DNA from: Polyangiaceae bacterium
GTDB taxonomy: Bacteria > Myxococcota_A > Polyangia > Polyangiales > Polyangiaceae
Assembly (NCBI GenBank): GCA_016719945.1
Contig: JADJYE010000003.1
Span: 1-64,000 of the forward strand
DNA: 64,000 bases
Reading direction: 5' to 3'
Shown: piece by piece, positions 1-8,701 of the stretch
Layout: each line of letters starts with the position of its first letter
Numbering within the stretch: the stretch's first letter is position 1
Made by a program: the position numbers and the translations under genes
Notes under the pieces: generated by a model
What the model saw: only the letters and a program-made list of their open reading frames with translations
Databases searched by the model: none
Told to the model about the DNA's origin: nothing

Positions 1-475
1 CCGCAACGGCGCCCGGTCCGAAGAACCGATTCAGCGTCGGTACGCCGCTCCGCTCCGCTTCGAAGGCGATGTTACGAGCTGGCTCGATACCCAGGACCTC
101 AATCCCGCGCTCCTGGAAGTAGCGGAGCAGGTAGCCGTCGTTGCTCGCGATCTCGAGCACTTTGCTCTTTGGTCCGAGCGCATACGCCTCCGTGAGCTCT
201 GCAGCCATTCGGCGGGCATGCTCGAGGAAGCTCGTGGAGTAGGAGGAAAAGTACAGGTACTCGGTGAAGAGCTGTTCTGGTGGGACGACATGCGTGAGCT
301 GAACCAGGTGGCACGACCCACAAAACGCGGTCGCCAGAGGGAAGGTCGGCTCAGGGCGATCGAGGTCCGTCTCCTTGAGGTATGCGTTCGCCAAGGGGGT
401 TCGACCGAGGTCGAGGAAGGGGGCAGGAAGCGGCGCGGCGCAGCCTCTGCAGCGGAGGTCGTTCGACGGGCTCAA
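1..475 (-). CDS. NDP-hexose C-methyltransferase, N-terminal part, cut by window edge
   Basis: SAM-dependent C-methyltransferase of the TylC3/Methyltransf_13-14 type, acting on a keto-deoxysugar nucleotide. The visible 158 residues begin with a zinc-binding module (CRGC near residue 8, then the LDLGRTPLANAYL stretch and a CGSC pair) and lead into the SAM-binding motif KVLEIASNDGYLLRYF. The rest of the catalytic domain lies beyond position 1. The start is inferred as TTG at 475-473, which overlaps the TGA stop of the upstream dehydratase (TTGA). This indicates translational coupling in an rfbF-rfbG-methyltransferase operon. The context suggests methylation of a CDP-4-keto-6-deoxyhexose to give a branched sugar for the surface polysaccharide. 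The family is clear; the exact sugar and carbon are inferred. Confidence 0.8.
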   Translation of the reverse strand, partial: MSPSNDLRCRGCAAPLPAPFLDLGRTPLANAYLKETDLDRPEPTFPLATAFCGSCHLVQLTHVVPPEQLFTEYLYFSSYSTSFLEHARRMAAELTEAYALGPKSKVLEIASNDGYLLRYFQERGIEVLGIEPARNIAFEAERSGVPTLNRFFGPGAVA

Positions 476-1594
476 ACCTGGGCTCCGGGACCGAGCCCCT
501 CGACGGCGCGGATCTGTCTGCGGGTGAGTTCCAACATGTCGGTCGCGCCGGCATCGAGGGCGGCCTTGTACCAACCTATCGTGAGGGCGATCGCCTCGGG
601 CAGTCGCAGCCGCGGGCGCCACCCGAGGACCCGCTTTGCCCGACTGGAGTCCAAGGTCAGCAAAGCGGCTTCGTGTGGCTCTCCGGGCCGGGACGCGTCA
701 CGCCAGCACCCCTCCCCACTCGCCGACAATTTGGTCAGCGAGCTCCCGGACTGAAACGGCATCACTGGGATCTGGCCCGAAGTTCCAAGCGCCAGCCCAC
801 GGTTCGCCCTGTGGTCCCCGGGGCCGTCGCCTGTTAGGCGTTCGGCAAGTCGCAGGTAGCCGCCCAGCGAGTCGAGTACGTGTTGCCAAGGGCGTACTGC
901 GTGTGGGTTGCGGACGACGACAGCGTCACACCCTTGAGAGCGCACGGACCGCGTCCGGAACGATGCGATCCTCTGCGAAATCTCCGCCCCCGATGACATT
1001 CCCGGCCCGTGCCGTTGCGAGGGCAACCGGGGGTTCTCTATGCCCTTCAGGCCCCAGAAAGGAGTGACGGTAGGCCGCGGCCACGAGCTCTTCGCATGCC
1101 TTGCTGGCGCTGTATGGGTCGCGCCCGCCTAGCGCTTCGTCCTCCCGGTAAGGCCACAGCCACTCACGGTTCTCGTAGCACTTGTCGCTCGTCACCACGA
1201 CGACAGCTCGCACCGAAGCTTGACGACGCACCGCCTCGAGCAGGTTCACGGTGCCCATGACGTTCGTCTCGAACGTCGCCGCGGGCTCGCGGTACGAGCG
1301 CCGCACCAGCGGCTGGGCAGCCAAGTGAAAGATGATCTCCGGCGCCGTCTCCTCCAGGAAGCGTGCGACCCGCGACGCGTCCCGGATGTCGGCAAACGTC
1401 GAGGACATCTTCGAGGCCAGCCCGACCCGTTCGAAGAACGTCTCAGCTCCCTCCGGGGGAAGCGCGTAGCCAAAGACCTCGCAGCTCAGGTCCAGCAGCC
1501 AGGTCGCGAGCCAACCGCCCTTGAAGCCAGTGTGACCGGTGACCGCGACGCGTCGCCCGCGCCAGAGATCGCGCTGGAGCATCGGGGCGGTCAT
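472..1594 (-). CDS. rfbG: CDP-glucose 4,6-dehydratase, reading frame broken three times as sequenced
   Basis: Short-chain dehydrogenase/epimerase-fold enzyme converting CDP-glucose to CDP-4-keto-6-deoxyglucose. The N-terminal half shows the NAD-binding glycine motif (VTGHTGFKGGW), a TSDKCYEN segment, the YSASK catalytic Tyr-Lys pair, and GNVIGGGDFAEDRIVPD, characteristic of RfbG. The C-terminal half (RNPHAVRPWQHVLDSL, AWNFGPDPSDAVSV, RAKRVLGWRP) is fully recognisable but spread over three frames, with shifts near 930, 810 and 710. The length of about 374 residues is normal once the frames are joined. The start ATG at 1594 overlaps the rfbF stop (ATGA), and the stop overlaps the methyltransferase start. 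Three breaks in one otherwise conserved gene point to sequence errors, though true decay cannot be excluded. Confidence 0.85.
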
Positions 1595-2358
1595 GCCGAC
1601 GCCCAAGGGCCTTCCCGCTCCGCCAGAGGTCGTTCAACACCTCCATCTCTCGGTACGTCCATGCACTGCCAACCCCGGGTGTTGATACACCCCGAGCTCC
1701 CCATCTCGGCGAGCTTGACGAGTACGTCTGCTTCGAGACTCGAGCCGTCGTTCTCAACTAGATCGAGCACGCGCCGGTGGAACACGAAGAACCCACCGTT
1801 TATCCACCCCTCGTGGACCTGCGGCTTTTCCTTGAAAACGCGCACCATCCCATCCTCGATCGCGAGCTCGCCGAAACGCGACGAGGGGCGGACGGCAGTG
1901 ACCGTCGCCAGACGGCCGTGCCCCTGGTGGAATGCCCTCAGCGCCTCGACGTCGATGTCGGCCACCCCGTCCCCATATGTCGCCATGAAGACGTCGTCTT
2001 CGATGTACCGGCCGATGTTCTTCAGCCGGCCACCCGTCTGCGTGCGCTCCCCCGTGTCGGAGAGAGTGACCTGCCAGCCGACCTCCCCGTGGTCCCCATC
2101 GTGTACCTCGACCTTCCGTGACCCAAGGGTCACCGTGACGTCGCGGTTCATGAGCTCGTACTTGAGGAAGTAGTCGCGAATGACCTCGCCCTTGTAGCCG
2201 AGGCACAACACGAAATCCTTGAAGCCATACCGCGCGTATCGCTTCATGATGTGCCAGAGAATGGGGCGCCCCCCCACCTCGACCATCGGTTTCGGTCGAA
2301 CGCCCGTCTCCTCACGGAGCCGCGTTCCAAGACCACCACAGAGGATCGCGACCTTCAC
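1591..2358 (-). CDS. rfbF: Glucose-1-phosphate cytidylyltransferase, two compensating frame shifts
   Basis: Makes CDP-glucose from glucose-1-phosphate and CTP, the first step of CDP-deoxysugar synthesis. The N-terminus VKVAILCGGLGTRLREETGVRPKP is the nucleotidyltransferase signature loop. GWQVTLSDTGERTQTGGRLKN and MATYGDGVADI are typical of RfbF. The GTG start at 2358 gives 256 codons, the usual family length. Near 1660 the frame slips so that the conserved end (CMDTYREMEVLNDLW) lies one frame over. Near 1610 it slips back, ending SGKAPWASA, so the two indels compensate. The stop overlaps the rfbG ATG. It is the first gene of the CDP-sugar operon. Confidence 0.9.
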   Translation of the reverse strand: MKVAILCGGLGTRLREETGVRPKPMVEVGGRPILWHIMKRYARYGFKDFVLCLGYKGEVIRDYFLKYELMNRDVTVTLGSRKVEVHDGDHGEVGWQVTLSDTGERTQTGGRLKNIGRYIEDDVFMATYGDGVADIDVEALRAFHQGHGRLATVTAVRPSSRFGELAIEDGMVRVFKEKPQVHEGWINGGFFVFHRRVLDLVENDGSSLEADVLVKLAEMGSSGCINTRGWQCMDVPRDGGVERPLAEREGPWASA

Positions 2359-2553
2359 GGCGTACCTCGCATCGCTTCCCACATCGTTGCGCGGAGAAGG
2401 CGCCGAGTTCACTCGGCGACCGCGGCCGATGTATACTCCAACCTCACGCCAGCGAGAACCAGCTGTCGTGAACGCAAGCGCGCCTGGCCGCACCCAAGTC
2501 ATTGGCCCTCGCTTGAGCCACCTCTGGCGATTGCCTAGAGACCCAGTGGATCC

Positions 2554-4017
2554 ATGACGAGCCCTCGCCCCACGCCGGAGACGCCGCGACGACGGCCCTT
2601 TCCGCTCGGGAAGCGGCTGCTCTTCGTCATCTTGACGGTCGGATTCGTCGCAGTCGTCACGGGGCCAGAGTACTCCGCTGTCCTCGCGGCGGTCGTCCTT
2701 CCCTTCGCGCTGGCGATCGCGCTGCAGTTTCTACCTTACTTCTGGAGCGACGAGACGGACCCGTTCGAGCCCGCCGCGACGCTCGGTCTCTACTCCGCGC
2801 TCGCGCTCGTCTCCACGCTCAGTGTGATCGTGCTCAACGAGCGGGTGCAGGTCCAATGGCTCCCAGGCCTCTCCCCGTCTGCGCTGGAAGACCTGGTCGC
2901 CACGGTCGGCTGGGCGTACGTGGTCGGAGCCATCTCCTACTATGTCGGGTACTACGCTGCGGTTGGCCGGCGCTTCGTTCCCTGGTTCCCCAATCTCCAG
3001 GGGGTCGAATGGAGCCCTCCGCGGCTCGCGGTTGGCCTCGGGTTGCTGGCGGCCATCGCGGTTCCAACCTACGCGATCTTCCAGGGCCGCGTCGGCGGCA
3101 GCCTGACCGACGTCACCAACCTGGCAGCGGCGAAGTCGGCGATCCAGGACGATCCGACCGAGACGTGGATCACCCGCGGCATCCTCCTCGGTCTGTTGCC
3201 CCCGATGATTTACCTCGCCTGGGTGGCCACGAAGTCGAAGCGCACCTCGCAGCTCGTGCTCGCTTGGTTCCTGGTCGCGTTCGCGGCGCTCCTCATCGTG
3301 CGGACGTCGCAGCGCGGCGTCGCGATCTTCTTCATCCTCACCTGCCTCGCGATCTTCCACTACCTGCGGCGACGTATCCCGACCGCGTTGGTCGTCTCCG
3401 GCGTCTTCATCGCCCTGGTCGGCTCCAACATCCTCCTCGATTTCCGCAGGACCGACGTGGAGGTCCGCGGCAGCTCGGTGACCTCGCAGAGGTTCCAGCC
3501 GACCGAAGCGCTGGAGGAGCACGAGAAGGATCGGAACCGCCTGTCCACGCTGTGCGTGGTGTTCCACACGTTCCCCGATCGCCACGACTATCTTCTCGGA
3601 GAGAGCTGGCTCGCGCTCGCGTCGGCGCCCATCCCGCGGTGGCTCTGGCCGGACAAGAAGTACAGCTTCGTGTGGCGCGAGACCTACATGATGGTGCACC
3701 TGCGTGGGAAGCAGGTCCCCGTGCCCTATGTCGGGCTGCTCTACGCGAACTTCTCATGGGTCGGGATCGTGCTCGGCATGGCCATGTCGGGCGTGTTTCA
3801 CCGCGCTCTGTACGACTGGATGCGGCAGAGCGGGAAGGACAAGAGCGTGGTCCTCATCTACGCGAACCTGATGCTCGTCGCTTCCCCGACGCTCTTCGCG
3901 CTGCAGAACGTCATCCAATACGCGCTCCCGCTCTACATTTTCATTCGTCTGGTCGGGATGCGTGTCCACTCGTCGAAGGTCGCGCCGGCTCTTCGAGCGC
4001 GGCCCGAGGCCAGCTGA
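2554..4017 (+). CDS. Wzy-like oligosaccharide repeat-unit polymerase, polytopic membrane protein
   Basis: A 487-residue integral membrane protein with about ten hydrophobic segments, starting after a short basic tail (residues 20-40) and ending near residue 475. A long hydrophilic loop around residues 300-390 contains RRTDVEVRG, the GESW segment and PRWLWPDKK. This layout, with a large periplasmic loop and an Arg-rich stretch, is that of O-antigen/oligosaccharide repeat-unit polymerases. No sequence signature fixes the substrate. It is divergently placed from rfbF with about 195 bp between them, which is room for promoters in both directions. A second candidate polymerase/ligase lies at 10936-13548, so one may polymerise and the other ligate. 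The assignment rests on topology and context. Confidence 0.65.
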   Translation: MTSPRPTPETPRRRPFPLGKRLLFVILTVGFVAVVTGPEYSAVLAAVVLPFALAIALQFLPYFWSDETDPFEPAATLGLYSALALVSTLSVIVLNERVQVQWLPGLSPSALEDLVATVGWAYVVGAISYYVGYYAAVGRRFVPWFPNLQGVEWSPPRLAVGLGLLAAIAVPTYAIFQGRVGGSLTDVTNLAAAKSAIQDDPTETWITRGILLGLLPPMIYLAWVATKSKRTSQLVLAWFLVAFAALLIVRTSQRGVAIFFILTCLAIFHYLRRRIPTALVVSGVFIALVGSNILLDFRRTDVEVRGSSVTSQRFQPTEALEEHEKDRNRLSTLCVVFHTFPDRHDYLLGESWLALASAPIPRWLWPDKKYSFVWRETYMMVHLRGKQVPVPYVGLLYANFSWVGIVLGMAMSGVFHRALYDWMRQSGKDKSVVLIYANLMLVASPTLFALQNVIQYALPLYIFIRLVGMRVHSSKVAPALRARPEAS

Positions 4018-4125
4018 CATCCAGGTCAGATCGTCGGTCTGAAGACGAAGATCTCGAAGGCGGCGCTCTTTCGGCGGGTCCACTTGTCCGCTAAGAACGA
4101 GAGTCGGGAAGCCTTGGAGGTTGTC

Positions 4126-6510
4126 ATGGCTCCGTCTTCAGTTGGGTTCGCTCTCTTTATCGGCTGGTCCGCCGTCCTAACGGCCGGTTGCTCGTGCCAC
4201 TCGGAGTCGGTCGAACGGGACGGCGGCGGCGGTGCCGGGGGTGGCAGCGAAGGCGGGACCGGTGGCGAGGGTGGGAGCCCGCTCGACGCTCAGTGCTACG
4301 TGGCCGCTCTCGAGCCGCTCTTCGGCGCCCAAGAGGTCGACGTTGCCGGCTCGGTGTTCCGCATCACGTGGAGCGAGTCGATCGACCCCGCCTCCATCGA
4401 GAGCGGCGTCCGCATGATCCAGCTCGGCGATGGGACGGACATCCCCCTGACGACGACCATGGTGGACGACCGAACGGTCGACGTCTCCCCGGCGTCATCG
4501 CTTCGCTTCTGGCAGGACTACGGCATCGAGGTCGCCGGCTCGGTCATGTCATCGACAGGCGAGGTGTGCCTCGAGCAGAGCACGGCGTTCTCGACCCGAT
4601 ATTTGGAGCCCGAGGTCCTCGTCGAGAGCCCTGCCCCAGTGAACGGCTTCGTCTCCATCGGGTCGTTTGGCTTCGCGGTGTCGAACACGTTCCGCGGCCT
4701 CCAGGTCTACGATCTCACGGACCCCGTCGCGCCCTCCCTGGTCGGGTCCATCGAGACCGAGCCACGCCCCGTGGGCCTCTCGGCCGAGGGTGATCGCCTC
4801 TACGTAGCCGCTGGCTACAACGGCGTGCTGATCTTCGACGCCTCAGACCCCGGCGCTCCCGTCTTCGCTGGTGTGGCCGGAACGCCTGGGTACGCCGCGG
4901 AGGTCGCTCCCTTCACGCAGAACGCGCGCCGGATGCTGGCGGTCGCAGACGGCGCCGAGGGCCTGCGGCTGATCGATGTGACCAACCCGAAGGGCGCCGT
5001 CCAGATCACCTCCCTCCACCCGAGCGGGGAGATCGTCACGAACGTCACCGGGGTGGACGTGGAGGGTGATCTCGTGTCGGTGGCACAAGGCTATCAAGGC
5101 TTCGCGCTCGTCGACGTGTCCACCCCCGAGGCACCCGTCGTCCTCGCGTCGCGGCTCTCCGAAGCCGTCCCCGAGGCGTTCGACCTCTCCAATCCGGTGT
5201 CCGACGTCGCTCTCGACGGCAGCACGTTGTTCCTCGCCCTGGGGACCCGTGGGTTCCAGGCGTTCGATGTCTCGACGCCGTCCGCGCCCGTGTTCGTCGA
5301 CCACGAGCTCTCGCCGCAAGGGTTCTGCCCCTCCTTCTGCAACGATCCTGTGACCGGGATCCGCGCTGACCAGGGAGAGCTCTTCGCGTCCAGCTTGGCG
5401 ACCGGCGCTGTTCGCCTCCACCTCGAAGCGGGCACGCTCGTGACCGACGCCACTCTGCCCGTGACGGGAAACTCCTACGAGATCTTCCCAACCGACGGGC
5501 ACCTGTACGTGGCCGCGGGTCGAGGCCTCGCGGTGTTCGAGCGCGACGCGGCGGACGGCTCGCCCCCGTCCTTCGCCGAGTCCGGCGGCACGGGCATTCT
5601 GCGCGCGACGGTGGTCGCCGGAGAGCGGCTCTACGCCATCTCGGCATCTCGAGGGGTCATGACCTACTCGCTGGCGGATCCCCTCGCGCCCACACTCGTA
5701 AACGTCACCCCGACCCCCGGCCTTCAGCGCGACATTCAGGCCATGAACCTCACCATCTCCGATAGTCGACTCCTGGTCGGCGATGGTCGCGCTGGCTTCT
5801 CGGTCTATTCGCTGACGGATCCCGATGCGCCCGAGCTGGTCGGCACTGTCCCCGACGCAGATATCGCTGGCGCCATCGAGCTGAACGGGGACGTCGCCTA
5901 TGTTTGCAACGACAACCGTGGGCTCTGGGTGGTCGACTACCTCGCGACGCCGCCAGTGCTGCTCAACGAGCTCGACCTCGATGACGATCTCACGGCGTGT
6001 CGCGATCTCGAGCTCGACGGTGACTATCTCTACGTGGCGGAGGGCAACGCCCTCGGGGTGTTCGACGTGTCGAGCCCGGGCCAGCCGTTCGCGATCGGAG
6101 AGCTCGCTCTCCCGGCTTCCGACGCCGTCAACGCCATCAACCTCCACGGCGACTTTCTCTATGCATCGACGGCGGTCGCCGACTACGAAGGCACCAACGG
6201 CTTCGCGCGGCGCTTCTTGGTGTTCGATATCTCGGACCGAATCGAGCCGGTCCGGGTCTTCAAGAGCGATGATCTCGGAGAGGCTGGGCGCCTGGTTCGG
6301 GCTGGGGACAAGGTCTTCGTCTCGGCGGGGATGTTCGGCGCCTATGTCTTCGATGTCTCGAACCCGCTCGAGCCGTTCGAGGAAGGGCTGATCGACCTGC
6401 CAGGGCTGACCGCTTCGGGCACCGTAGGCGTGTCCAGGGATGTGCTCTATTTCGCCCAGCAGGGCGCGGGGCTCTCCGTGGTCCAAACGGGCAGGCTCCC
6501 GGTCGACTGA
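4126..6510 (+). CDS. Surface lipoprotein with Ig-like domain and LVIVD beta-propeller repeats
   Basis: A 794-residue lipoprotein. The signal peptide ends in the lipobox LTAG-C, followed by a Gly-rich linker. An SbsA/Big_5-like Ig domain covers roughly residues 55-160 (ITWSESIDPASIESGVRM). The rest is repeated LVIVD-type units with the pattern VYDLTDPxAPxLVG and IFDASDPGAPVF, recurring about every 45-50 residues and forming a predicted beta-propeller. The ATG at 4126 is chosen because GGAGG lies five bases upstream and the lipobox then falls at the normal distance; an upstream in-frame TTG at 4084 has neither. The likely location is the outer membrane or cell surface. No enzymatic motif is seen. 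It sits inside the polysaccharide locus, but its role is unknown. Confidence 0.8.
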   Translation: MAPSSVGFALFIGWSAVLTAGCSCHSESVERDGGGGAGGGSEGGTGGEGGSPLDAQCYVAALEPLFGAQEVDVAGSVFRITWSESIDPASIESGVRMIQLGDGTDIPLTTTMVDDRTVDVSPASSLRFWQDYGIEVAGSVMSSTGEVCLEQSTAFSTRYLEPEVLVESPAPVNGFVSIGSFGFAVSNTFRGLQVYDLTDPVAPSLVGSIETEPRPVGLSAEGDRLYVAAGYNGVLIFDASDPGAPVFAGVAGTPGYAAEVAPFTQNARRMLAVADGAEGLRLIDVTNPKGAVQITSLHPSGEIVTNVTGVDVEGDLVSVAQGYQGFALVDVSTPEAPVVLASRLSEAVPEAFDLSNPVSDVALDGSTLFLALGTRGFQAFDVSTPSAPVFVDHELSPQGFCPSFCNDPVTGIRADQGELFASSLATGAVRLHLEAGTLVTDATLPVTGNSYEIFPTDGHLYVAAGRGLAVFERDAADGSPPSFAESGGTGILRATVVAGERLYAISASRGVMTYSLADPLAPTLVNVTPTPGLQRDIQAMNLTISDSRLLVGDGRAGFSVYSLTDPDAPELVGTVPDADIAGAIELNGDVAYVCNDNRGLWVVDYLATPPVLLNELDLDDDLTACRDLELDGDYLYVAEGNALGVFDVSSPGQPFAIGELALPASDAVNAINLHGDFLYASTAVADYEGTNGFARRFLVFDISDRIEPVRVFKSDDLGEAGRLVRAGDKVFVSAGMFGAYVFDVSNPLEPFEEGLIDLPGLTASGTVGVSRDVLYFAQQGAGLSVVQTGRLPVD

Positions 6511-6568
6511 ACGACGCCCTCTCGCTGCGCACCCAAGCTCGTTGTAGAACCGTCCCGGAGGAGGTTGG

Positions 6569-7540
6569 GTGAAGCCGAACGCGACGCAGTATTTCGTTTG
6601 CCCCACTGTCAGGGCGATCTGTCCATCGAGGCGTCGTCCTCCGAGGGCGACGAGATCATGGAGGGCGAGCTCGCGTGTGCGAAGTGCGCGCGTCTACCCA
6701 GTTACGAAGGGAGTCCCCCGGTTCGTCGCGTCGGAGGCCTACGCCGACACGTTCGGCCGTCAGTGGAATCGGTGGGACACGACCCAGCACGACAGCCACA
6801 ACGGCACCACCATCTTTCGTGATCGAATGGTGCGGTACACGGGCTGGACCCCCGAGTCGATGGCTGGGAAGGTCGTGGTCGACGCGGGGTGCGGTCCTGG
6901 CGGCTTCATCGATCTGATCGAGAACCACGCCGCCGCGGCGATCGGGTTCGATCTCTCCTCCGCGGTCGACGCCTGCTACCGCCTTCACGGCAAGCACCCC
7001 AACGTTCACCTAGCGCAGGCCGACATCTTCAGCCCTCCGCTGCGTCGCGGCATCGCGGACCGGCTCTACACGTTCGGCGTCGTGCAGCACACGCCGGATC
7101 CGGAGAAGGCCTTCCGCACTCTGGTGCCGCTCGTGAAGCCCGGCGGAGAGATCTCCGCGTGGGTCTACCGCCGCCGCCTGATCCCACACCCGGTCTACTG
7201 GATGCTGCCTTTCACCTCGCGTCTCCAGGAGCCCCAGGCGACCCGCTTCGTCGAGTGGTATGCGCCTCGAGCGATGAGGGTCAGCGGGGCGCTCGGTGCG
7301 GTGCCCATGGTCGGTCGCTATCTTCGACGGCTCGTGCCCGTGCCGGACTATCGCGATCGGCTCGACCTCAGCGAGGACCAGTACCTCGAGTGGGCGATCA
7401 TGGACACCCACGACATGTTGATCACCCGCTACACGTTTCCTCAGCGCTGGAAGGACCTGAAGCGTTGGACGCGAGGGCTCGAGGACGTGCGGAAGCCTTC
7501 GAAGCGGGACATGTCGGTCGTCGCTCGTGTCCCGGCCTGA
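6569..7540 (+). CDS. Class I SAM methyltransferase with N-terminal Trm112-like zinc domain, two compensating frame shifts
   Basis: About 323 residues. Once the frame is repaired, the N-terminus is a Trm112-like zinc module: CPHC, then GELACAKC, then YPVTKGVPRFV. As sequenced this part lies in a second frame between about 6604 (CCCC run) and 6695. The main domain shows motif I VVVDAGCGPGGFIDLI (about residue 105), the acidic position GFDLSS, and the post-I FGVVQHTPDPEKAF typical of the UbiE/Methyltransf_11 superfamily. GTG at 6569 is preceded by a GGAGGAGG stretch about eight bases upstream. The substrate is unknown; its place in the polysaccharide locus suggests sugar or lipid-linked glycan methylation. 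Confidence 0.75.
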   Translation: MKPNATQYFVCPTVRAICPSRRRPPRATRSWRASSRVRSARVYPVTKGVPRFVASEAYADTFGRQWNRWDTTQHDSHNGTTIFRDRMVRYTGWTPESMAGKVVVDAGCGPGGFIDLIENHAAAAIGFDLSSAVDACYRLHGKHPNVHLAQADIFSPPLRRGIADRLYTFGVVQHTPDPEKAFRTLVPLVKPGGEISAWVYRRRLIPHPVYWMLPFTSRLQEPQATRFVEWYAPRAMRVSGALGAVPMVGRYLRRLVPVPDYRDRLDLSEDQYLEWAIMDTHDMLITRYTFPQRWKDLKRWTRGLEDVRKPSKRDMSVVARVPA

Positions 7541-7548
7541 GCGCAGGC

Positions 7549-8685
7549 TCAGCAGGCGATGATGCGGTCCATCTCGTCGGCGTAGGCCGACGAGATGGCC
7601 TTCGCGTGAAACGCTTGGGAGCGCGCGCGCCCGTTCTCAGCGAGGCGTCGTCTGCGATCCGGATCGGACAGGACTGACACGAGCGCTCCGGCGAGCGCCT
7701 TTGGATCTGCGACGGGCACGAGGACACCGTCGTGGTCATGGGTGATGATCTCGCTCGGACCGTACGGGCAGTCGGTCGAAACGACGGGCGCCCCGCAAGC
7801 CATCGCCTCGACCACGACGTTGCCGAAGCCCTCGAACACGCTCGAGAGGCAGAACACCGTCGCGCGCCGCATGAAGGCGTGTGGATCTTTCTGGAACCCC
7901 AGCAGCTTCACCGCCGCGCCAAGGTCGAGCTGGGCGATCTGCGCCTCGAGGGCCGGGCGATCGGGACCCTCGCCGATGATCCACAGCTCCGCACCGGTGC
8001 GTGCGCGGACCTCGCCGAACGCGTCGAGCAAGTAAGGAAAGCCCTTCTGTCCCGTGAGTCGTCCCGCCGCGAGGACCACCGGGGCGTCCGTCTCGGGCAT
8101 GACGGCGTCGGTTCGAGGCGACTCGATACGCTCGTCGACGCACGCGTTGTGGATCACCGTGACACGATCCGCCAGCCGCGCGTCGAGCGCTGCGAGGTCG
8201 CGGTGGACGCCGTGCGACAGCGAGATGACGCGGTCGGCTCGGTGGTAAAGGTGGCGGATCCCCGGCAGTACGAATTGCCGGCCGAACCGGCTGTCCTTGT
8301 GCGCGATCGAGGGGGGGGCCTGGACGATCGGCGCGACCTTGGGGCGTGTTTTGCCAAGCGCGAGAAGCGTCGAGACGGTGATCACGCCGATGACGTCCAT
8401 CACTGGCAGGACGAGCGCTGGGCGCTCCCTTCGGACCAAGGGGATGAGGCCCGCAGGGCTCATGAAGAGGTTCGCCGTGCTCGACTGGATGCGACCGATC
8501 GAGAGCGCTGCGATGGGCACATCGGCCGAGAGGAACTGTTCGTAGTTCCCGCCTCGCGACGAGACCGCGACGATCGGCCGAAAGCGTGAACGGTCGAGGT
8601 GATTGACGACCCTCAGCGTGTGGCTCTCGGCGCCACCGCCCCCGAGGCTGTTGATTGCGAACACCACCGTCTTCGGTTGAGCCAC
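7549..8685 (-). CDS. GT4-family glycosyltransferase
   Basis: A 378-residue GT-B fold glycosyltransferase, probably adding a sugar to a lipid-linked repeat unit at the cytoplasmic face. The N-terminus contains INSLGGGGAESHTLR, the usual acceptor-side glycine loop. The C-terminal half has VLAAGRLTGQKGFPYLLDAF, LWIIGEGPDRPAL, and the nucleotide-sugar E-x7-E motif in FEGFGNVVVEAMACGAPVVSTDCPYGPSEII. GTG at 8685 is chosen from the family's usual N-terminus. The gene starts 16 bp after the amidotransferase stop on the same strand, forming a two-gene operon. The sugar donor cannot be read from sequence. Confidence 0.88.
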   Translation of the reverse strand: MAQPKTVVFAINSLGGGGAESHTLRVVNHLDRSRFRPIVAVSSRGGNYEQFLSADVPIAALSIGRIQSSTANLFMSPAGLIPLVRRERPALVLPVMDVIGVITVSTLLALGKTRPKVAPIVQAPPSIAHKDSRFGRQFVLPGIRHLYHRADRVISLSHGVHRDLAALDARLADRVTVIHNACVDERIESPRTDAVMPETDAPVVLAAGRLTGQKGFPYLLDAFGEVRARTGAELWIIGEGPDRPALEAQIAQLDLGAAVKLLGFQKDPHAFMRRATVFCLSSVFEGFGNVVVEAMACGAPVVSTDCPYGPSEIITHDHDGVLVPVADPKALAGALVSVLSDPDRRRRLAENGRARSQAFHAKAISSAYADEMDRIIAC

Positions 8686-8701
8686 GCGTTCCTCCGAGAT
8701 G

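Noticed and set aside
4843..6606. 587-codon minus-strand open frame under the LVIVD lipoprotein
   Set aside because: Composition is antisense-like, and the plus strand has a signal peptide, lipobox and repeated domains.
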